A stretch of DNA of 64,000 nt. Origin: Symbiodinium natans. Taxonomy: Eukaryota > Sar > Dinophyceae > Suessiales > Symbiodiniaceae. The stretch is taken from the NCBI GenBank assembly GCA_905221605.1, contig CAJNDS010002199.1, positions 62,001 to 126,000 of the forward strand, in the 5' to 3' direction. Each line of letters begins with the position of its first letter. Positions within the stretch are counted from its first letter, which is position 1. Positions 1-10,922 of this stretch are shown here, piece after piece. Under the pieces are notes generated by a model that ran no database searches, was not told the origin of the DNA, and saw only the letters and a list, made by a program, of their open reading frames with translations. Made by a program: the position numbers and the translations under genes.

Positions 1-3000
1 GCGGGGCTAGCTTCTGTGCACTTTACGTGGGCGGGGCCCGAAATTCTGGCAGTCCTCAGAGTCCTTGCGCCAGGGGTGGTCTTGATGTTGCTTGACCATG
101 ACACCTTGTTCACTGCCAGGTGGGAAGCAGAAGAGCTGCGAAGGTTTGCAGTCCTCGATCTACTGCCCAATACCCTCTCGACGGAGTCACTGGGCAGCAT
201 GGAAGTCGAGACGGACGAGACACAGCCCTGTGGCTCGCTTCCAGCCTCGCCGTGGAGTTGCTCGCCGGACGGGTCCATACCGTGTGGGGCCCGATCGCCA
301 AACTCAATTGGCATGGTTTGTGCGTCCGAGGACCAGCTCGAAGCAAATGGGGGATTGGTCCTCTTCTACCCGAATGCTCCGGACGGCAAACATCCCCGGC
401 CCCCTCGCTTCTGCATCCCTGGCAACGTCGCTAGTGCGGTGACCTCAATTGGTACTGCGTTGAGCCGAGCCCTGCAGCTAGTCATCATGCCCAGTGAAGT
501 GCCCACTCCATTGCCTGGTATGCATGAGCAGGTGCCGTTGGACCAGATCCATTATCGGCAATGTCTACGCAACACCCCTCTTGCCGGAACCACTGCTCAC
601 AAGCACTCTGACTTTGTGTTTGCGTGGGCACTTTTAGGAAGATACATACATGAGGTTGCGTGGAAAACGGCCGACCTTACTGCTGGCCGGCCAGAGCCAG
701 ACATCCAGTTTGGCGCCTCCCCAGTCAGGCAGGTCAGAGGGGTCAAAACATGGGGACAAGGCCCATATGAACAGGGATTTCTTCCCTTGCTCATGGGTTA
801 CGGCGGCTCGCACTCCCGTTTGGCAATCCTACCTGGTCCTGACTTATTCATGGCGAACCGATACGCCGAGGTTATACCCCCTCCTTTTGTGCATGGATAT
901 GGTGCCAAAGGCAAAAACATCTTGCCGCAGTGGGGGAGTGTGGTACGGCTGCCTACTCTACCCGAGTCGGTCTGGGGCAACGGGGACACCGTCCCTCTGT
1001 GGGCCTCTGTTGGGAAAAAGGGCAGTGGACCAGTGCGGCTCCAGCTCTTCCCTGGGGTCCTCATGTTTTGGAAGAAAGATGCCCTATCTTCCTGCAGGGC
1101 CACCCCGAAATGGCGCAGTCGACCCAATACCCCAACTGGGCCGCTTGCTCTTCTTGCTGCCGCTGCGCATGCTTGGCTGGCCCAGGCGGATCTGCCGTGG
1201 CCTCTCTTCGCCGCAGACATAAAGGTCACGCCGTTGGGCCTCAGTCAATACTGGGATGATGGACTAGCCATGCGTGTGCAACAAGCCCTGGCAGCCTTTG
1301 CCTTTCCTGCCTACCAGTACCCGCCTCCAAAGCCTCACCTAACCCCCTCAGGGGAATGTCGGTCGCTCTTCATTAGCGGGATGAATGGGAAGGCCGAGAA
1401 TACGCCCCCCACTGTGTCGGGTAGCATCATTCACACAGCCAATTCCTATGCACTCACTGGCTTAGAAATGGAAACAGTCCGGGACAACCAGGGCAAAAAG
1501 GTCCGATATGAGGACACACAACGCCCGTTGTTGCTTTCGACCAGCGGTAATGCCGCACATGCATTGTTGCTCCTGCCCCAAGCCGCCCAGCTATGGGCAC
1601 GTGCTCTGTACCCTCAGGTCGAAGGATGCGGTCTGCCAGCGGCGGTTCGTGCTAGAATCAGCTCGGTAGAAGCCTCCCTGACAATGTGCCCTGCCCTGGC
1701 TCACTTGCACATGCCACATACTGCTGCGCTGACCGCTCTGCATGTGGGCCTCGCCGCGGGTAGAGCTGGCGAGTGCAAACTGTGCGTTACGGGTTTCTCT
1801 GCTGGGTCGTATACGGGCGCTGCTGTGGCTATCGCTTGGCATGAGCGCCAAAAGCTTCCTGACTGCAAGGGCGATTTTGTCCACATCAAGGCACGTTTGG
1901 GCGGCGTTGCCATGCCACGGGCCATGCTGCAATATATCCTGGGTTCGGAATTGCGGCACGCTGTTAGTCTTGTCCATCATGAGAGCGACCAGCTTTGTAT
2001 CTTCCGGCCCAGCCAGGCAGCAAGGACGCAAGCGATTGGCGCGGGAGCGCGTCTCTACTACTTCACTGGACCTGAGTCACTTGGCAGTGGTGGACACTCT
2101 TATGGTCACTTTGTCCACAGTGAAGAGCTATTCCAGCTCACGCCGGGGGATTATGTGCATAAGGAATTGACTAAAAAGATTTGCGGCTTGGCCGACCCCC
2201 GGATGGATCGCACAGTGCGAGCAGGTTTGATGGGGGTTGCGTGTGGCTCTGTCCAGCTTTCGGATAAGTCTAAAACTTTCATCAACTCCGTGCTGGGACG
2301 GCAAATCAGACGCCCCGATATGGAGGCTTTTCTCCGGATACCTTCCGCTGAGAACCGGAGCATTGCAAGTCTCCGTGCTGACTGTACCCAAGTCCTCCTG
2401 ACGGATGCCAAGCCGCATCTGGCTGATTTGCCGCCCCCGTATCATGAACTTGGTCCCACGATGAAACTAGTTTTGGGTATGTGGCTCCCCCACCTGTCGT
2501 TAGAGCGCCTGGTTGACATGCTGGGTTATCAGTTTTTAGCCATGGCCTCGGAAGCAGAAATCGAGGAGGAGCCCTCGGAACAGTATCACTACCCAGAGCA
2601 AGCTGCGGTCAAGCGGGCCGCCACCCCTGTGGCGATAAAGCCCGGCACGCATACATGGCCAATCTGCCTTCTCCATCGAGTTTACCCAAGGGCATCGGTC
2701 ATGCTCCTTACACCGGAGTTGGCGGATGTCCCTGACTGGGCTAAAAAGTGGTTTGCTGTCGCTGGTAAAGTGCCGGCCAAGGGCACTGCTTTGCTGGTTA
2801 CCTTGAGAGAAGACAAGGGGGATGTGGCCTACCCAGGCATGTTTATAGAGCTCCTTGCCCCGAAGAAGCTTTTCACCGGCCCTGGAGAAAGTAAGGCCAT
2901 GCAGCCAGTCAATATAACCATTGCCCTGCTCTTGACTGATGAACAGCACAACCAATTCGCGCAACGACCCTCACTGCCGAGAGTCAGCCAGCTTGAGGTT

Positions 3001-6000
3001 CTGCCCGGAGGAGCCTCTACCCCGCTTTGGGATGCTCTGTTACACATGCCTAGGGAAAGGCAGCATGTTGCATTGGGCGTTCCGCTAGAAGACTCGCCTC
3101 TTGATGCCATCCGGCAGCCACAGTGGTTGCCGGGCTTTCTCACAGATTTAGTGCTTGTCCTCCTTATCGGGCTAGTGGTGAGAGGGAACTGGCACGACAC
3201 ATGGGCACAGCTCATTCACCCGGAGGTCTGCCAAGTCTTCAGAGGCAAGCACGAAACGCAAGCTGCGCAGGCATCGCTTACTGCGGGTCCGGGGGCTTCC
3301 AACCCCTTGCAAAGCTTCCTCAACCTTTGGCTTGCGGAGGAACAATCCTATCGCAAAGAATGGACGCCGACGCTGCTGAGTGGCGTGTTAGCTACGCTGC
3401 CTGACTCTCCGCTGCCCGGCCAAGAGGACGCCCGGACTCCTGCGCTGTGGCATGCGGAGTGTCTACGCCTGTCCCATGACTCGTTGAGCAACGAGCACGA
3501 TCCGAGGACTCGAGCCAGCATCTTTGCGCTCGCGGTTGGTCCCGCCTTCCTTACGTGCCTCTGTGATACCTTTTGGGGGGCGGACGGACACCTGGCAGCG
3601 CTGCTGGGAGCGTGCTCGTACGGCCTGGCCGCTAATCGTACTTCTGTATTCATAACGGGTGCGCCCGGCAGCGGGAAGACACGATCCTGCGCGTTTCTAG
3701 GAGTACTCCTTGCGTGCCTGACGAGCCGGCTCACCCTGTACACCGCTCATGGCAATGAATCGGTTCGGGCCTATGTCGAAGCGGTTGATAGGCTCACGAC
3801 TGCTAGCAATGAATTTGTTCGCAGCCGCATCGTTCGCATACCGGGTAACAAGGAGAAGGACACACATAAGCTCCCTTTTGATGTGCACGATTTGTACCGG
3901 GGGCTACTTGTAGCCACGACACATGGTACGATTGTGGCAAGGCTTAGCTTTCCCTACTCGCAGCTCATTAACCGTCTAAAGGATGTTGAGTTGCTCCTCC
4001 GAGATGAAGCCCAGCAATTGGGCACGCCTGGTTCCAACACCATTCTGGCGCACATCAAGCATGCACTTGATGTCATGATTGGCGACCACAGACAGCCCGC
4101 TGGAGGATCGCGACCCAATTACCACTTCGTCACGGAGTTGTTGGAGCAAAAGATTTGTGGCCTCAATGCGGTCCCTGCCGACCTCCACACGCCAGCCACC
4201 TTGCCTGCGGCCCTTTTGCGGCAAACGGCCCAAAGTTCCGGCCCGTGGAAAAAGGGACAAGGCGAGATGCCCTCTTGGGGCAAGCCCCACCGTTCCTCTG
4301 GAGCGTCTGAGGTATTGTTCTCAGCGGTCTCGATGCTGGAATCGATTCTCTGTATAAGCATCGTCAAACCGAAGCAAGCCGAGACAGTCATGCAGGCCGC
4401 CGGGCTGAAGGCCATTGTCGGACCGGCTGTCAACCTCTCGCTCTGTTCATCCATGCGCCTCCCTCCTGAGATTGCTGCCATTCTATACGCATGTCGGTAC
4501 TCGGAGGCGTGCCGCTTCGAGCTGATAGGCAGGGTCCCTCGGCTACGTATGCCACCAGGTCCCACGATGCAGCACCTGCTCGGGCGGCCACTGCGTAGCC
4601 TTGCAGGCAGGTGGATGGAAACGTGTCGATGGGTACGGGTGCAAGATCAGGATGAGACCCAAACCAAAATAGGCAGAAGCTACGACCTCAGCATGGTCCT
4701 GGCGGACATTGTGCTCACTTTTGGGCACCAGGTCTATCCTGACTCCCCTATCGGGATGGTCTCTCAGTATGCCAGGATTGTTACCCAAATGAAGTTTATG
4801 CTGCAGTTGAGTCTCCCCGCAGACCCACTGGGCGATGACGATATGAGCCTACTTGAAGCCTGCCAAACCGCGGAAGACTTCCCGCTGACTGGCGCGCCCA
4901 ACACTTGGAGCCTTGTGACGTTTCGGACCTTCCTCATGAATCGCATAGGGTCCCTTAAACGCTTCTTCGGCGCTATCACCACGGCCTGCTCCACTGGCCC
5001 CACATTTGGGATATGTGTCTTTGTGACATGTCGGGCTTCTGGATTCCTGTTTAGTAGCGAGGCAGGGTTTGCCCGAGCCACCTCCTCCTTCACGAGAGGG
5101 CTTGGGGCTTTGGTTTTCGTGGCACCGCACTACTCTGATGGTATAGGTGCATGCTTCCAAATGGCGGCCTGCGCAACCGGGGGCCTAATTGAATGCGCTG
5201 AATATGTGCGCACACAAGCCAGCTTGTGGAGCATGGATGGCCCTGGCATTGCAACGGCATTACACAAGCAAGCCTTCCGAGAACGGACAGTAGCCAGCAT
5301 CGTGCTGCCTGCGGAACGCAAAGTTGGGCTGGACCTCTTTGGAACACCACCCCTGCATCAAGCGTGGGCTTTGAAGGCCACCTGGGGAGATAAGCGGGAG
5401 GTTTTTTACCGCACACTTCAGCAAGAAGGATGGGGGAGTCCCTCTTTCACCTCCAACTCCTACTCGGGCACCATTGTTAGTCTGCAAACGCGCGGCTTCG
5501 TCCTGGAGCCCCTGCCCAATGCTGTGTATTGTGTCCCCTTCCAGCCGGTGAGGGAAGGAGATGGGGTCGCCCAGTACCTCACCTGCTTGCTAGGGGACAC
5601 CAGCATTAGGATGCCGCCCAAGCGGGGATCGGCTCAACGCGCTGACCCGGCTTTCGAACACAAGGCCGGCATACTGCGAGCCCCCCGTGGTCTTCACCTC
5701 CTACCTGTTCGTACGGGTAAGGCTGCCTCCGAAACTGCGATTGATGTGGACTCTCCGGGAAACAGCCCTGTGCCCGCGGGTAGTAACAGTCCCGACGTGG
5801 TAGTTGCTACTGCAGTCGAGGTTCCTACGCCGCAGCAGTCGCCAGCCCAAGGCGAGGCTACCACAAACGCGCGCCATGGCGAGCGGTGGGGTACACCATG
5901 GCTCCAGCCTCGGGCCGCGAGGGGCTCCATTGCGGCAGCTGTCAGCCCGCCTCCGCCAGCTAGACGGGACGTTTCCCGAACCCCTTGCGGCACCCCAACG

Positions 6001-8313
6001 CGGGAGAGAGGACCACTGACGAAGGAGCCTGCAACGAAAGAGCCTGCGGTTGTGCCGGCCGCGAGTCCTATTGCTCTGGATGCTTGTGTGACGACTCCCT
6101 CTAGTGAAGTTGATCACAGGATCGGAGGGGGTAGCGCCGCCTCGTGTCCACCCCGTAGTGGCGGCAACATTAGGGACCCGCCGCCTGGCGTACGACGTCC
6201 ACCCAGCCCCCGGACACGGCCCACGCACACAGCATCTCCGGATGGGATTAGGACGGTTGAGGCGTCACAGCCCCCTTGCGCTAAGTCTCCCACGGACTCA
6301 CTTGGCCTGACGGAACCAAAATCGGATCTCCCTATGCCTCCCCATGGCCTGACGCCCATCCCCGCCAGGCCTGTGCCCGCTGTCCAAGCTCGCAAGGAAA
6401 GTCGGCCTCTCGCTTTGGACAAAGACGGCTCTCAGCAGCTGGAACCACCAAAAGCCAAGCCTCGAGGGCCTAGCGAGCCCAGCGGCACCCGCGATCCCAG
6501 CGCCCCAGCCTGCGCACCCATCATGCAGAGCAACACAGTCTCGGTCTGTGATCTCATGTGGCGCGCACTTGCAGCGGGACATCACTTTGGTAAGAATGTC
6601 AAACCTCGGCCCTACATGAACCTGCGTGACTCGCAACACCTCACAACACACTGCCAGCAGCTTCGGGCATATAGGGCCTATGAGGTGTTTTTGAACGGCA
6701 TACCGAACCAGCTGCAAGACTCGGATATGCTGATCGGAATCGCTGACACGCTACTGCATCTGCCTGAAACGTTTCCGGCAGCGTATTTGAAGGTTTATGA
6801 CCCTATCATCACGCAGTGCCTTAGATTGTCGGGGGCATTGCAGCATTTCGACCTTGCTGAAATGTTGGATTGCCCGGTCCCGCAGCTGGACAAAGCAAGG
6901 CTTTCGGAGTCCCTGGTGGGGTATGGCTTTCTTACCACAGCGCAGTACATCGCGGATCTTTTCTCTGCGGTGTCGGACTTGCCGAGTGTCATCAATGCCA
7001 GTTTTCCTGCAATGCTCAGCTACGCTGACCCAGATTATTGGCTGGGTGCACTTCTGCTCGCATTCGAGTCCCACCAAAAAGGTCCCCTGGAGCGTACGGC
7101 AGGGCTGCCCATTGTTATTGGTTTTCCTGAATCTGACAATAAAATTACTGACCTGCAGATCAATGTGCCGCCTGCAGCCATGGTGGCCTTCTTGGCTGGC
7201 CGCGCTTATCGGTGTCCCACGTGCCCTACTACCAAATATGTGATGGACGCGCACAGTGGACTGCCACAAGTCACTGGCCAAGCCTCCCAAGAAGCCTTGC
7301 AGGCATGGGCCGCAGCTGCTAAGCACACGGACGTGGAAACGGCCAGGCTTGCCCAGCCCAGCCTGAATACGTTCCTAGGCATCACGCTGCAGGGCACACA
7401 GACACTTGGGCAAAGGCACTATCAAGAATTTAGGCCGGACCTCCCCCCTGCCCATTTCCTTGACGCCATCCGGCTTGCTCTTGCGGCCTCGGTGGCCAAC
7501 CAAAACATTGAACATTTTTGGTCAGTTTTTAACTTGGAATGGCCTGACACTTCTCACAGAATGGCTGTTTTTCTACGGCGAGTGTTGCCCCTAGAGTGCT
7601 TGCTCTCCTCGCCCTGTGCTGCGCCTGTGGAAGCGAACACTGCAGCAACCTCGCCGGAGGTCGTCAGCATCTCTTCCGAAACTAACGAAGGCTCTCCCTG
7701 CCCGATGGATGACATGTCAGACGCGGAGGACGAACCCGAGGCACAGGTGAATGATTGGCGCTTCTCGGAGCTGCGAACCACTGACCTTGCAGCTTTGCGA
7801 GAAGTGGATGTCTCCGCCCCTTTCCGGCTGCCAGTCATCTTTGATGCGCATTGGAAAGGGATCAGCACCACACCCACCAAGCATGGGCCCCAACGTCCCC
7901 AAAATGCGTGGTATGACGCAGCCACTGCTCATTGGGCTGCCATTAAGGGGCTCATGCGAGCCAAACATCCAACCAAGCAGCGACTCAACAGCTTCTGGTT
8001 TAGGATGTACTGTCATGGCACCCCCAAGGACCCCAGGCAAATCCAGGAAGCTGTCCGGGTGATGTGGCTCGCGGCCCAAACCTCAATGACAAGATACATG
8101 CGTATCCCCATTCCGGACGGCATCCCTGAGTGGGGGGTTGATGAGCAAGAGCTGCCTCCAATGCAGGTCATGCCCAGCCGTACCGCAGATGCAAAGGAGC
8201 AAAAGATGACCGAAGGTGGCAAGTCCACTCATAGAAAGACAGGGAAGCGTTCCCATACCACCTCAGCTGGCCATCGCTCCCGGCGTCCGGACTGGGATGG
8301 CTCCTGGCAATAG
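1..8313 (+). CDS. Giant protein: serine-hydrolase-like region plus Upf1-like SF1 helicase (5' partial)
   Basis: The frame is open from base 1, so the true start lies outside the window; the first in-frame GTG at 16 is only a convenience and residues are counted from it. About 2765 residues are visible, with no intron needed. Near residues 592-597 GFSAGS is a GxSxG nucleophile elbow, followed by an HHESDQLC segment (about 655) and GHSYGH (about 693), the order expected for the Ser-Asp-His triad of an alpha/beta hydrolase. Near 1214 GAPGSGKT is a Walker A loop, DEAQQ near 1330 is motif II, GDHRQP near 1354 is motif III, SPIGMVSQYAR resembles motif V and ARATSSFTRG resembles motif VI. This is the SF1B (Upf1/AAA_11-AAA_12) layout. 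A proline-rich low-complexity linker covers about 1850-2150; the C-terminal 600 residues are unrecognised, with a basic tail. The helicase call is firm, the hydrolase call moderate, the biological role unknown. Confidence 0.8.
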   Translation, partial: AGLASVHFTWAGPEILAVLRVLAPGVVLMLLDHDTLFTARWEAEELRRFAVLDLLPNTLSTESLGSMEVETDETQPCGSLPASPWSCSPDGSIPCGARSPNSIGMVCASEDQLEANGGLVLFYPNAPDGKHPRPPRFCIPGNVASAVTSIGTALSRALQLVIMPSEVPTPLPGMHEQVPLDQIHYRQCLRNTPLAGTTAHKHSDFVFAWALLGRYIHEVAWKTADLTAGRPEPDIQFGASPVRQVRGVKTWGQGPYEQGFLPLLMGYGGSHSRLAILPGPDLFMANRYAEVIPPPFVHGYGAKGKNILPQWGSVVRLPTLPESVWGNGDTVPLWASVGKKGSGPVRLQLFPGVLMFWKKDALSSCRATPKWRSRPNTPTGPLALLAAAAHAWLAQADLPWPLFAADIKVTPLGLSQYWDDGLAMRVQQALAAFAFPAYQYPPPKPHLTPSGECRSLFISGMNGKAENTPPTVSGSIIHTANSYALTGLEMETVRDNQGKKVRYEDTQRPLLLSTSGNAAHALLLLPQAAQLWARALYPQVEGCGLPAAVRARISSVEASLTMCPALAHLHMPHTAALTALHVGLAAGRAGECKLCVTGFSAGSYTGAAVAIAWHERQKLPDCKGDFVHIKARLGGVAMPRAMLQYILGSELRHAVSLVHHESDQLCIFRPSQAARTQAIGAGARLYYFTGPESLGSGGHSYGHFVHSEELFQLTPGDYVHKELTKKICGLADPRMDRTVRAGLMGVACGSVQLSDKSKTFINSVLGRQIRRPDMEAFLRIPSAENRSIASLRADCTQVLLTDAKPHLADLPPPYHELGPTMKLVLGMWLPHLSLERLVDMLGYQFLAMASEAEIEEEPSEQYHYPEQAAVKRAATPVAIKPGTHTWPICLLHRVYPRASVMLLTPELADVPDWAKKWFAVAGKVPAKGTALLVTLREDKGDVAYPGMFIELLAPKKLFTGPGESKAMQPVNITIALLLTDEQHNQFAQRPSLPRVSQLEVLPGGASTPLWDALLHMPRERQHVALGVPLEDSPLDAIRQPQWLPGFLTDLVLVLLIGLVVRGNWHDTWAQLIHPEVCQVFRGKHETQAAQASLTAGPGASNPLQSFLNLWLAEEQSYRKEWTPTLLSGVLATLPDSPLPGQEDARTPALWHAECLRLSHDSLSNEHDPRTRASIFALAVGPAFLTCLCDTFWGADGHLAALLGACSYGLAANRTSVFITGAPGSGKTRSCAFLGVLLACLTSRLTLYTAHGNESVRAYVEAVDRLTTASNEFVRSRIVRIPGNKEKDTHKLPFDVHDLYRGLLVATTHGTIVARLSFPYSQLINRLKDVELLLRDEAQQLGTPGSNTILAHIKHALDVMIGDHRQPAGGSRPNYHFVTELLEQKICGLNAVPADLHTPATLPAALLRQTAQSSGPWKKGQGEMPSWGKPHRSSGASEVLFSAVSMLESILCISIVKPKQAETVMQAAGLKAIVGPAVNLSLCSSMRLPPEIAAILYACRYSEACRFELIGRVPRLRMPPGPTMQHLLGRPLRSLAGRWMETCRWVRVQDQDETQTKIGRSYDLSMVLADIVLTFGHQVYPDSPIGMVSQYARIVTQMKFMLQLSLPADPLGDDDMSLLEACQTAEDFPLTGAPNTWSLVTFRTFLMNRIGSLKRFFGAITTACSTGPTFGICVFVTCRASGFLFSSEAGFARATSSFTRGLGALVFVAPHYSDGIGACFQMAACATGGLIECAEYVRTQASLWSMDGPGIATALHKQAFRERTVASIVLPAERKVGLDLFGTPPLHQAWALKATWGDKREVFYRTLQQEGWGSPSFTSNSYSGTIVSLQTRGFVLEPLPNAVYCVPFQPVREGDGVAQYLTCLLGDTSIRMPPKRGSAQRADPAFEHKAGILRAPRGLHLLPVRTGKAASETAIDVDSPGNSPVPAGSNSPDVVVATAVEVPTPQQSPAQGEATTNARHGERWGTPWLQPRAARGSIAAAVSPPPPARRDVSRTPCGTPTRERGPLTKEPATKEPAVVPAASPIALDACVTTPSSEVDHRIGGGSAASCPPRSGGNIRDPPPGVRRPPSPRTRPTHTASPDGIRTVEASQPPCAKSPTDSLGLTEPKSDLPMPPHGLTPIPARPVPAVQARKESRPLALDKDGSQQLEPPKAKPRGPSEPSGTRDPSAPACAPIMQSNTVSVCDLMWRALAAGHHFGKNVKPRPYMNLRDSQHLTTHCQQLRAYRAYEVFLNGIPNQLQDSDMLIGIADTLLHLPETFPAAYLKVYDPIITQCLRLSGALQHFDLAEMLDCPVPQLDKARLSESLVGYGFLTTAQYIADLFSAVSDLPSVINASFPAMLSYADPDYWLGALLLAFESHQKGPLERTAGLPIVIGFPESDNKITDLQINVPPAAMVAFLAGRAYRCPTCPTTKYVMDAHSGLPQVTGQASQEALQAWAAAAKHTDVETARLAQPSLNTFLGITLQGTQTLGQRHYQEFRPDLPPAHFLDAIRLALAASVANQNIEHFWSVFNLEWPDTSHRMAVFLRRVLPLECLLSSPCAAPVEANTAATSPEVVSISSETNEGSPCPMDDMSDAEDEPEAQVNDWRFSELRTTDLAALREVDVSAPFRLPVIFDAHWKGISTTPTKHGPQRPQNAWYDAATAHWAAIKGLMRAKHPTKQRLNSFWFRMYCHGTPKDPRQIQEAVRVMWLAAQTSMTRYMRIPIPDGIPEWGVDEQELPPMQVMPSRTADAKEQKMTEGGKSTHRKTGKRSHTTSAGHRSRRPDWDGSWQ

Positions 8314-8394
8314 ACAGCAAACTGTCATCTGAGGGCTCCTACTGGCGCCATGCGAACGCACCATTGAGTCCTTTCATGGCATGCTGCCTAGCGT

Positions 8395-8412
8395 GATGTG
8401 AGCCCTCACATC
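8395..8412. repeat. Short hairpin repeat, copy 1
   Basis: GATGTGAG and CTCACATC form 8-bp complementary arms around CC. The 15 bases that follow (tcctcgccga...) are also shared with the copy at 9059, so this is a dispersed repeat of about 35 bp and not a chance palindrome. Confidence 0.7.
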
Positions 8413-9058
8413 TCCTCGCCGATACATGCCGCAAGACTACCTCGGGATACTCTTGGTTTGGCAACCCTCTCGTGGTCTATGCCACGGATTGGATCGTGCT
8501 TGTCTGTTGTGTGCTTACAGCTTGCAGCTGTGAACACCCTTCTGGGTCGGCCCCGCGGTGTGCCTGTGGGAACGGGGGGCCTTTCTTTCGTGGTTGCTCC
8601 ACTGGCCATCTGCCACGGACTACCCTGGACCGGTCCTGCCTGGATGTTCCAGCTTTGTCATCGGTAAAACGGCCAATCTTCCTTTCCTCTGCCCCCTCTA
8701 GGTGGGCAGGTTGCCCGCTTCTATGTGCTACGACCGTGTGTGAACCCCTCGGACTTGAGTGTTGACCATCTCTCGTCTGGACGGTGACACCCCCTTGTCG
8801 TACAACGGCGTCATGCCAATTGGGAGAGACCAGCTAGGGGATGCTGCTTCTGGGCTGTGGACACTTCTACGCGGAGATCAGGTTTCCACTTCCCTGGCAA
8901 TGTGCCATCGAGCACCTGTGGACAACCTGGCCTTCACGAGAGCCATTCTCGCCTGTGCTTGGGTTGCTGCGGGGTTCCCTGCCTGCTTGGGTGTATATCT
9001 CTGCTTGCGTCAAAGCAGCCATACATGACTACCTCCCCATCGGTAGGTGGCCAAGCGT

Positions 9059-9076
9059 GATGTGAGCCCTCACATC
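9059..9076. repeat. Short hairpin repeat, copy 2
   Basis: Same 18-bp hairpin as at 8395, again followed by tcctcgccga. Confidence 0.7.
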
Positions 9077-9907
9077 TCCTCGCCGACGTCTGTCGGTTTG
9101 GGCATGGCCTCACCGGCCAAGGAGATAGTTGCTTGGCCTTGAGTGCGAAGTTTCGACTGGGGGACTCTCCCGCTTCCTGCGGGGCAGGTGGGGTCCCCGC
9201 CTGCTTGGGTTTACCTGATGGCTCTGATTGGAACGAAGCAGTCAAGCCTGCTTTGGCCGTCGGACGAGACTCTTGTGAGTCAAAAGAACGTTGCGCCTTG
9301 TGCTCGGAGAGGCTCCACTGGCTGACCACCATGGAGTGCTCTGGGCTGGTCCTACCCTTTGTTCTTGCCGTTAAGTCCCCACTGGCTGACCACCATGGGG
9401 CAACTTTATACTTCGGATCAAGAAGGTTGACACCTGCAACGTCCCGTGCCAAGGCACGACTATGCCCCACCTGTGATGGCGGACTTGTGAACCTTCTCGT
9501 GAACGGCCTTGGCTGGTGCTGAATGTATTCGCATCGGTGGCTGCATGATGGTGGTTTTGTGAATCTGGCAACGTCGCCTTTTGCGACGCACCTGCGCACT
9601 CGGTGCTACATGTGTGCTCCCGGCCTCTTCGACGATTTCGAGTACTGAGTGCACAGGGTGACCTAGCAGTTCGGCGCGCTGGCTGTGGACACTTCTACGT
9701 GGAGATTATGCACCCGCTGACTTGGCAGGGAGCCATTCCCCACTTGTAGAACAACCTGGCCCTCTTGAGACTCTAGAGGGTCACCCTCGTCTGAGCTTGG
9801 CCTGCGGCAGGGCAAGTGGGCTCCCCGCCCGCGTGGATGTTACCTGAAGGCTCTGATTGGACCAAAGTAGCAATACCATGGAGATCCTTGCACTTCGGCA
9901 CCAATGT

Positions 9908-9925
9908 GATGTGAGCCCTCCCATC
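9908..9925. repeat. Short hairpin repeat, copy 3 (one arm mismatch)
   Basis: Same element with CCCATC in place of CACATC, so the stem loses one pair. It lies in the same post-ORF tail. Confidence 0.6.
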
Positions 9926-10143
9926 TCCTTACCGACGTACCTCGCGGGTTTGGGTTTGGAGGGACCTGATGCGTGCCGATGCGCAGGCCAGCGCCAAGGT
10001 TGCGTGGCCTTGTGTGAGATGCCTGGACTGGGAGGTTCCTCGTTGTTATTATAAACCCTGTGGCGTTAAGGGTTTGGTAACTCGCTGTGGACTCTCCCCG
10101 TGGAATCGGTAGCTGCAGCTACTCTCGCCCCCCCTCTGGCCGT

Positions 10144-10495
10144 GCGCGGGCACCTCTCTGGGTGGGCACTTGTACGCCAGGTTGACTGGAGAACCCTGTG
10201 CTCGGAGCTACTCCACTGGCTGACCACCATGGAGTGCCCTGGGCCGGTCCTGCTTTGATTGTTCTTGCTGTTAAGTCCCCACTGGCTGACCTCCATGGGG
10301 CATATGCCCCCTGTGCCGGGCGCGGACACCTCTCTGGGTGGGCACTTGTGCGCCAAGGTGAATGGAGCACCCAGAGCTCGGAGCTACTCCACTGGCTGAC
10401 CACCATGGAGTGCCCTGGGCCGGTCTTGCCTTGATTGTTCTTGCTGTTAAGTCCCCACTGGCTGACCACCATGGGGCATATGCACATCTTTCATC
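10144..10495. repeat. Two tandem units of about 176 bp
   Basis: GCGCGG(G/A)CACCTCTCTGG begins at 10144 and again at 10320. Both units carry two forms of the CTGGCTGACC(A/T)CCATGG motif in the same order. Parts of the unit occur singly near 9312-9400. Confidence 0.8.
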
Positions 10496-10910
10496 CCCCC
10501 TAGGGAGTCTGACTTGCAACATCCTTTCGCCATTGAGTGTCGGTTGTCTGTCCTTGACAACGAGTACGTGATCCGAACCTCTTCTGATGACCTCGGTTTG
10601 AATAACCGCTGTCGCACCAGTGGCTACATGATGGTGGTTTTGAGAATCTGGCAATGTCGCAATTTGCGATTCCCCCACAAGCTCTGTGCTTCCTTGTGAA
10701 CCGGGACTTCATTGACGACTTCGAGTACTGAGTCCGTGGGGTATCTAGTAGTTCAGCGCTATTGCTCGCTTTGTTTCTTTGGTGTTTGTTTGCTTGGTGG
10801 TTGCTTGGTGTGTCTGGCGGATTGTGTGCGCTGACTTTGTTTCACCCTTTACGTCGAGCCCAACAAGACCGGCCTACTGTGCTACTGATGTAGTAAAGAG
10901 GCGTCAGTCC

Positions 10911-10922
10911 AAAAAAAAAAAA
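10911..10922 (+). other. Poly(A) run, candidate retroposition tail
   Basis: Twelve A residues directly follow gcgtcagtcc. On the plus strand it lies at the end of the region linked to the giant ORF, as expected for an integrated polyadenylated cDNA. No target-site duplication can be tested because the left end is outside the window. Confidence 0.4.

Larger units (their letters stand above)
8314..10922 (+). other. Long non-coding tail after the giant ORF, ending in poly(A)
   Basis: I see no convincing gene here. The stretch contains three copies of a short hairpin, two tandem 176-bp units, and several copies of a CACTGGCTGACCACCATGG-type motif (around 9312, 9376, 10210, 10388 and 10454). It ends in a run of 12 A. 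It may be a 3' UTR or the tail of a retroposed copy of the upstream gene; this is inference. Confidence 0.45.
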
